Assembly (NCBI RefSeq): GCF_001941625.1
Contig: NZ_CP016076.1
Span: forward strand, 1,736,001 to 1,800,000
Direction: 5' to 3'
Length of the DNA stretch: 64,000 nucleotides
Origin: Actinoalloteichus fjordicus
GTDB lineage: Bacteria > Actinomycetota > Actinomycetes > Mycobacteriales > Pseudonocardiaceae
The position numbers and the translations under genes are program-made. The notes below the pieces were generated by a model that did not search any database, was not told the DNA's origin, and saw only the letters and a program-made list of their open reading frames with translations. This document shows, one piece after another, positions 59,842 through 64,000 of the stretch (positions are counted from its first letter, which is position 1; the number at the start of each line of letters is the position of its first letter).

Positions 59842-60468
59842 ATGAACGAGCTTCACCGTCCACAGTCTCGTTACGTACTGCCGTCCTTCATCGAGCGCAC
59901 CAGCTACGGGGTCAAGGAGTCCAACCCCTACAGCAAGCTGTTCGAGGAGCGGATCATCTTCGTCGGCTCGCAGGTCGACGACGTCTCGGCGAACGACGTG
60001 ATGGCACAGCTGCTGTGCCTGGAGTCGGACGACCCGGACCGCGAGATCACGATGTACATCAACTCGCCCGGCGGCTCCTTCACCTCGCTGATGGCGATCT
60101 ATGACACGATGCAGTTCGTTCGGCCCGACATCAAGACGGCCTGCCTCGGCCAGGCGGCCTCGGCCGCCGCCGTGATCCTGGCGGCGGGCACCGCGGGCAA
60201 GCGTCTGATCCTGCCCAACGCGCGGGTGCTGATCCATCAGCCCGCGATCGAAGGCGTCTATGGTCAGGTGTCGGACCTGGAGATCCAAGCGAACGAGATC
60301 CAGCGGGTGCGGACCCAGATGGAGGCCACGCTCGCCCGGCACACGAACCGCTCGGCAGAGCAGGTCCGGGAAGACGTCGAGCGCGACAAGATCCTGACGG
60401 CTCAAGAGGCGTTGGAATATGGTCTTGTCGACGAGGTGATTCCGTACCGGAAGCTCTCGCAGAACTGA
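59842..60468 (+). CDS. clpP2: ATP-dependent Clp protease proteolytic subunit ClpP2
   Basis: 208 residues. [20 protein letters not shown] is the ClpP2-type head, [12 protein letters not shown] holds Ser about 107, and [13 protein letters not shown] holds His about 132. It pairs with ClpP1 to form the active heteromeric chamber. ATG 59842 is preceded by TAGGAGTC. It is the second gene of the clp operon and is followed by clpX 157 bp later. Confidence 0.96.
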   Translation: MNELHRPQSRYVLPSFIERTSYGVKESNPYSKLFEERIIFVGSQVDDVSANDVMAQLLCLESDDPDREITMYINSPGGSFTSLMAIYDTMQFVRPDIKTACLGQAASAAAVILAAGTAGKRLILPNARVLIHQPAIEGVYGQVSDLEIQANEIQRVRTQMEATLARHTNRSAEQVREDVERDKILTAQEALEYGLVDEVIPYRKLSQN

Positions 60469-60625
60469 CCCGACACGCCGAGTGTGTCGGACGTCCCGAC
60501 ACACTCGGCGGCGACGGGAGAGGCTTGCCCACCCGAAGACCGGGGGCAGGCAAGGTACCGTCGATGACGTACACGGCCAGGCACACCGAGTCCGGGTGAG
60601 CCAGAGGGGACAGAGGTCAGCGGTC

Positions 60626-61906
60626 ATGGCACGTATCGGTGACGGCGGCGACCTGCTCAAGTGCTCGTTCTGTGGGAAGAGTCAGAAGCAGGTGAAGAAG
60701 CTCATCGCGGGCCCCGGTGTGTACATCTGCGATGAGTGCATCGACCTCTGCAACGAGATCATCGAGGAGGAGCTCGCCGAGGCGGGCGACGTCAAGCTCG
60801 ACGAGCTGCCCAAGCCCGCCGAGATCCACGATTTCCTCGATCAGTACGTGATCGGTCAGGGCGGCGCCAAGCGGTCGCTCGCGGTGGCCGTCTACAACCA
60901 CTACAAGCGCATCCAGGCGGGCGATCGAGCCAAGGACAGCCGCGAGGAGAACGTCGAACTCGCCAAGTCCAACATCTTGATGCTCGGGCCCACCGGCTGC
61001 GGCAAGACCTATCTCGCGCAGACCCTCGCCAAGCTCCTCAACGTCCCCTTCGCGATCGCGGACGCCACGGCGTTGACCGAGGCGGGGTACGTCGGCGAGG
61101 ACGTCGAGAACATCCTGCTGAAGCTGATCCAGGCGGCGGACTACGACGTCAAGCGTGCCGAGACGGGCATCATCTACATCGACGAGGTCGACAAGATCGC
61201 TCGTAAGAGCGAGAACCCGTCGATCACCAGGGACGTCTCCGGCGAGGGTGTGCAGCAGGCCCTGTTGAAGATCCTCGAGGGCACCACTGCGAGCGTCCCG
61301 CCGCAGGGCGGACGCAAGCATCCGCACCAGGAGTTCATCCAGATCGACACGACGAACGTGCTGTTCATCGTGGCGGGCGCGTTCGCAGGCCTGGAGAAGA
61401 TCATCCAGGACCGCGTCGGCAAGCGCGGGCTGGGCTTCGGCGCGGAGATCCGGTCGAAGGCCGAGATCGACGCGATGGACTTCTTCACCGACGTCATGCC
61501 GGAAGACCTGATCAAGTTCGGCCTCATCCCCGAGTTCATCGGTCGACTGCCGGTGGTCGCAGGCGTCACCAACCTGGACAAGGAATCACTGGTACAGATC
61601 CTGACCGAGCCGCGTAACGCGCTGGTCAAGCAGTATCAGAAGCTCTTCGACATCGACGGCGTCGAGTTGGAGTTCACCAAGAAGGCGATGGAGGCGATCG
61701 CGGACCAGGCGATCCTCCGAGGCACCGGCGCACGTGGTCTGCGGGCGATCATGGAGGAGGTGCTGCAGTCGGTGATGTACGACATCCCCAGCCGCAGCGA
61801 CGTCGCCAAGGTCGTCATCACCGAGCAGACGGTGCGAGAGAACGTGAACCCCACCATCGTGGCCCGCCAGGCCTCTCGGCGGGAGCGCCGCGAGAAGTCG
61901 GCCTGA
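60626..61906 (+). CDS. clpX: ClpX AAA+ unfoldase of the Clp protease
   Basis: 426 residues. The N-terminal C4 zinc finger is [19 protein letters not shown] with CDEC. Walker A is [12 protein letters not shown], the Walker B region is [20 protein letters not shown], and the pore loop [14 protein letters not shown] and sensor region [14 protein letters not shown] are intact. It recognises tagged substrates (for example ssrA) and feeds them to ClpP1P2. ATG 60626 begins the family MARIGDGG. A terminator-like hairpin follows, closing the cluster. Confidence 0.97.
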   Translation: MARIGDGGDLLKCSFCGKSQKQVKKLIAGPGVYICDECIDLCNEIIEEELAEAGDVKLDELPKPAEIHDFLDQYVIGQGGAKRSLAVAVYNHYKRIQAGDRAKDSREENVELAKSNILMLGPTGCGKTYLAQTLAKLLNVPFAIADATALTEAGYVGEDVENILLKLIQAADYDVKRAETGIIYIDEVDKIARKSENPSITRDVSGEGVQQALLKILEGTTASVPPQGGRKHPHQEFIQIDTTNVLFIVAGAFAGLEKIIQDRVGKRGLGFGAEIRSKAEIDAMDFFTDVMPEDLIKFGLIPEFIGRLPVVAGVTNLDKESLVQILTEPRNALVKQYQKLFDIDGVELEFTKKAMEAIADQAILRGTGARGLRAIMEEVLQSVMYDIPSRSDVAKVVITEQTVRENVNPTIVARQASRRERREKSA

Positions 61907-61971
61907 CGTCGGCGGGCCTCGCCGCCAACGCACGTCGATCGCTGCCTCGAGGACGACGTCGATTCGCTCAA

Positions 61972-62011
61972 TCCCGGCCCGTCGTGGTGAACCTGCCACG
62001 GCGGGCCGGGA
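61972..62011 (+). terminator. intrinsic terminator of the clp operon
   Basis: A 16-bp stem (61972-61987 with 61996-62011), beginning TCCCGGCCCG and ending CGGGCCGGGA, one G-U pair and an 8-base loop. It lies 66 bp after the clpX stop. The rest of the 370-bp gap to 62275 holds no gene I can support. Confidence 0.75.
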
Positions 62012-62275
62012 GTCGGATCCGCGTCGTGCCGGTGTGCCGAGGCGGCCGAAGCCTGCGAGGCTCTCGGGTGAGGCGAGGCGCTGCCTCGGAGCTCGACTGA
62101 GGGAGCAGGGTCGCCTGCGTGGCTCCAGCCGACGAAGTGACTCTCGGTGCGGTTCGCCGTGCAGGTCCAGCCGCCGCGTGATCTTCGGCGCTGCTCGCCG
62201 GGTGCCGTCCGTCGCGCCGCAGGCCGCCGGGACGACGAGATCGATCCTGCGGGGCGAGGGAGGTCGGTGCAGTCG

Positions 62276-63562
62276 ATGGAGTTGGAGATCGATCCGCTCG
62301 ACGGCATGGCGGACCGGCCGCCTGTCGTCCGGGTGCGCGCTGCCTCACACGTCGGGGTCAAGCTGGAGCTGCGGATCACCGATGCGGCAGGCCATGCCTG
62401 GACCTCGCTCAACACTTATGGCGCCGATGTCTCCGGACTGGTCGACCTCGGTACGCACGAGCCGCTGACCGGCACGTATCAGGGCATCGACCCCGCAGGT
62501 CCGTGGTGGTCGATGCGCTTCGCCGCGCCGGGGCGGGCGCCCGTCGACTTCAGCGCCGCACCCGACTCGCTCACCTGCCGCGTGACCGCGCAGGCAGGCG
62601 CGGAGACCGCGGTCGCGACGGTGGTGCGGCGGTGGGCCGCCGCTGGGGTGGAACGGCAGGACCATGACGTGCCGGGCAGCACCATCAGCGTCTTCACTCC
62701 GGCGGGTTCCGGGCGCGGCCCAGGGGTGCTCATCGTGCCGGGGTTCACCGGCGGCGCGGCGATGCTGCCCAGAGCGGCCCTGCTCGCGTCGCGCGGCTAT
62801 GTGGCGGTCGTCGTGGACTACCTGAGTGACGAGCGAACGCAGCCGGGGTTCACCGAGGTGCCGATCGAGACGATCACCGACGCTCTCGGCTGGTTGGCGG
62901 CCCATCCCAGGGTCGACGCCGATCGGATCGGCGTGTTCGCCTCCTCGGCGGGCTGTGTGGGTGCCCTCGCCGCGCTGGCCTATCTCGATCACCATCCGAT
63001 TCGCGCCATCGCGCTGGTGTCCCCGAGTTCCGTCGTGTGGCAGGCCGCTGCCGCGGGCGGGCCGCCTGCCCGCACGTCCTCGTGGACTCATCGAGGCAGG
63101 CCGCTGCCGTGGGTGCGGGTCCGGGCAGGCAGGCTGCTTCCCGAACTGCTCGGGCAGGCCGTCCGACATCGGGTCGCCCGCCATCCCCGCCCGACTGCGC
63201 TGCACCTGCGCTCGTCCTACGCCGCAGGGCTGCGCAATCTCGCGGAGGTGGACCGCGCGACCATCCCGGTGGAGCGGATCGACGCCCCGCTGCTCCTGCT
63301 CTGCGGAGAGGACGACCAGCTCTGGCCCGCCGATCAGATGGCTCGCGCGATGGTGGCTCGACGCGGCGTGCACGGCATCGCTCATCAGGACGAGACCCGG
63401 ACCTTCCCCGACGCGGGGCACTTCCTGCGTCCGCCTCTGGTGCCGACCACCGCAGCATGGAGCGAGACCCTGATGGCGGGCGGCTCCGCCGAGGGGATCG
63501 CGCTCGCCCAGCAGGAGTCATGGGACGCGACCCTTTCCTTCCTCGCCCGGCGGCTGGCCTGA
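62276..63562 (+). CDS. acyl-CoA thioester hydrolase / BAAT C-terminal domain protein
   Basis: 428 residues in two parts. Residues about 1-135 are a beta-sandwich like the N-terminal domain of acyl-CoA:amino acid N-acyltransferases (DPLDGMADRPPVVRVRAASH, GTYQGIDPAGPWWSMRFAAP). The rest is an alpha/beta hydrolase: GVLIVPGFTGGAAMLPRAAL, the nucleophile elbow VFASSAGCVGAL (Ser-Cys), LLLCGEDDQLWPADQM with the Asp, and FPDAGHFLRPPLV with the His. The BAAT elbow usually has G-x-S/C-x-G; here it reads S-S-A-G-C, so the exact nucleophile is unsure. It probably hydrolyses or transfers an acyl thioester. ATG 62276 is used; GTG 62267 is equally possible. Confidence 0.82.
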   Translation: MELEIDPLDGMADRPPVVRVRAASHVGVKLELRITDAAGHAWTSLNTYGADVSGLVDLGTHEPLTGTYQGIDPAGPWWSMRFAAPGRAPVDFSAAPDSLTCRVTAQAGAETAVATVVRRWAAAGVERQDHDVPGSTISVFTPAGSGRGPGVLIVPGFTGGAAMLPRAALLASRGYVAVVVDYLSDERTQPGFTEVPIETITDALGWLAAHPRVDADRIGVFASSAGCVGALAALAYLDHHPIRAIALVSPSSVVWQAAAAGGPPARTSSWTHRGRPLPWVRVRAGRLLPELLGQAVRHRVARHPRPTALHLRSSYAAGLRNLAEVDRATIPVERIDAPLLLLCGEDDQLWPADQMARAMVARRGVHGIAHQDETRTFPDAGHFLRPPLVPTTAAWSETLMAGGSAEGIALAQQESWDATLSFLARRLA

Positions 63563-63940
63563 TCGCGGCCAGGTGGGGGAGCGAGATCTCCTCGGGCACA
63601 TCCGGGGGGAGAGCGCGTGCTCCGACGTCGGCTCGGCGTCTGCCTGCGGTCGGCGGCGTCGCCGCGTCGCCGCTGATCACTGCGGCGGGTGGGGGCACGA
63701 TCTCGGCCGTGCACAGGCGGCCTTGGTGGTCTGGCCGGTCTGGCCGGAGCGTGCCGGTTCGCGGTTGCTCCGTCGAGCGGCGGCGTGGCCGGCCGGGAAG
63801 AGTCCAGTCGGGACCTCCTGGTGCCGCGACACGGAGGATCGGTGTCCTGCCTGCCTGCGAGCGGTGCGCCCGGCGGCAGGCCGACGGCGGCACGGTCGGT
63901 CGTGTGGGCAGTCCGGAGAGCTGTTGAGACGGAGGCGGAG
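63563..63940. other. intergenic region, no feature recognised
   Basis: About 380 GC-rich bases without a supportable gene or clear hairpin. GGAGGCGGAG directly before 63941 is the ribosome site of the next gene. Confidence 0.4.
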
Positions 63941-64000
63941 ATGTCGGATCGACAGGTGCTCCTGCTGCACGGCTGGCGTACGCCCACGCCGGATCACTGG
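63941..64000 (+). CDS. start of an RBBP9/YdeN-type alpha/beta hydrolase (3' cut by window)
   Basis: Only 20 residues are visible, beginning MSDRQVLLLHGW. The strand and loop VLLLHGWRTPTPDHW match the N-terminus of RBBP9/YdeN serine hydrolases (HGW... then the W/HW pair). ATG 63941 has GGAGGCGGAG right upstream. The active site lies beyond the window. Confidence 0.6.
   Translation, partial: MSDRQVLLLHGWRTPTPDHW

Overview
The window is chromosomal DNA of a high-GC actinomycete, most likely a Pseudonocardiales member (Actinoalloteichus or Saccharothrix type; this is inference). The signs are strong GC bias at third codon positions, frequent GTG/TTG starts, an actinobacterial trigger factor-ClpP1-ClpP2-ClpX cluster, an Rv2466c-type DsbA-like oxidoreductase, an Eis acetyltransferase, an EspG/PPE-like type VII secretion cassette and a large NAD-glutamate dehydrogenase. 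The order ssb - EttA - gdh - thioesterase - 217-aa protein - alpha-glucosidase - truncated haemoglobin - HNH - DUF5130 - pepN - Rv2466c-like - rpiB - nei2 - tig - clpP1 - clpP2 - clpX matches, from memory, the Mycobacterium tuberculosis block Rv2478c to Rv2457c. That backbone makes it possible to see what has been inserted or lost.

Layout. 1-3.9 kb: end of a fatty-acid desaturase, a MerR regulator, then decayed DNA with at least one multiply frameshifted pseudogene, abutting the 3' end of tRNA-Arg(TCT). 4.2-8.8 kb: CopD/CtaG fusion, SSB, EttA. 8.8-14.1 kb: a 1786-residue protein with a helical-repeat head and a very long Pro/Ala/Ser-rich disordered body. 14.4-24 kb: gdh, a hot-dog thioesterase, a conserved hypothetical, then alpha-glucosidase, haemoglobin and MscS on the minus strand. 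24-27.3 kb: a tightly coupled four-gene minus-strand cassette (WXG100-like protein, DUF3558 lipoprotein, PPE-like protein, EspG) without secretion machinery. 27.6-32.5 kb: prolyl oligopeptidase, HNH endonuclease, a gene encoding 16 copies of GVRVT[R/H/P], a small membrane protein and a DUF5130 protein. 32.6-42.2 kb: PepN, Rv2466c-like oxidoreductase, aldehyde dehydrogenase, an XRE-like regulator, MBL hydrolase, ComB-like phosphatase, RpiB, a membrane protein and Nei2. 42.7-52.7 kb: DUF1542 membrane protein, Eis, ModABC, phosphoketolase and an amidase preceded by a tiny twin-arginine ORF. 52.7-56.9 kb: a decayed integrative element bounded by a 31-bp direct repeat of the tRNA-Gly(TCC) 3' end, carrying a TetR-controlled membrane gene pair and an integrase remnant. 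57-64 kb: tRNA-Pro, tig-clpP1-clpP2-clpX, a BAAT-type acyl hydrolase and the start of an RBBP9-like hydrolase.

The genes mostly form housekeeping units: protein quality control (tig/clpP1P2/clpX, pepN, prolyl oligopeptidase), carbon and nitrogen metabolism (gdh, alpha-glucosidase, phosphoketolase, rpiB), redox and gas handling (haemoglobin, Rv2466c-like protein) and molybdate uptake. The best candidate for something undescribed is the GVRVTR repeat gene at 30.6-31.3 kb. The orphan type VII cassette, the tRNA-Gly element and the giant disordered protein follow. All calls come from reading the sequence; no database search was run.
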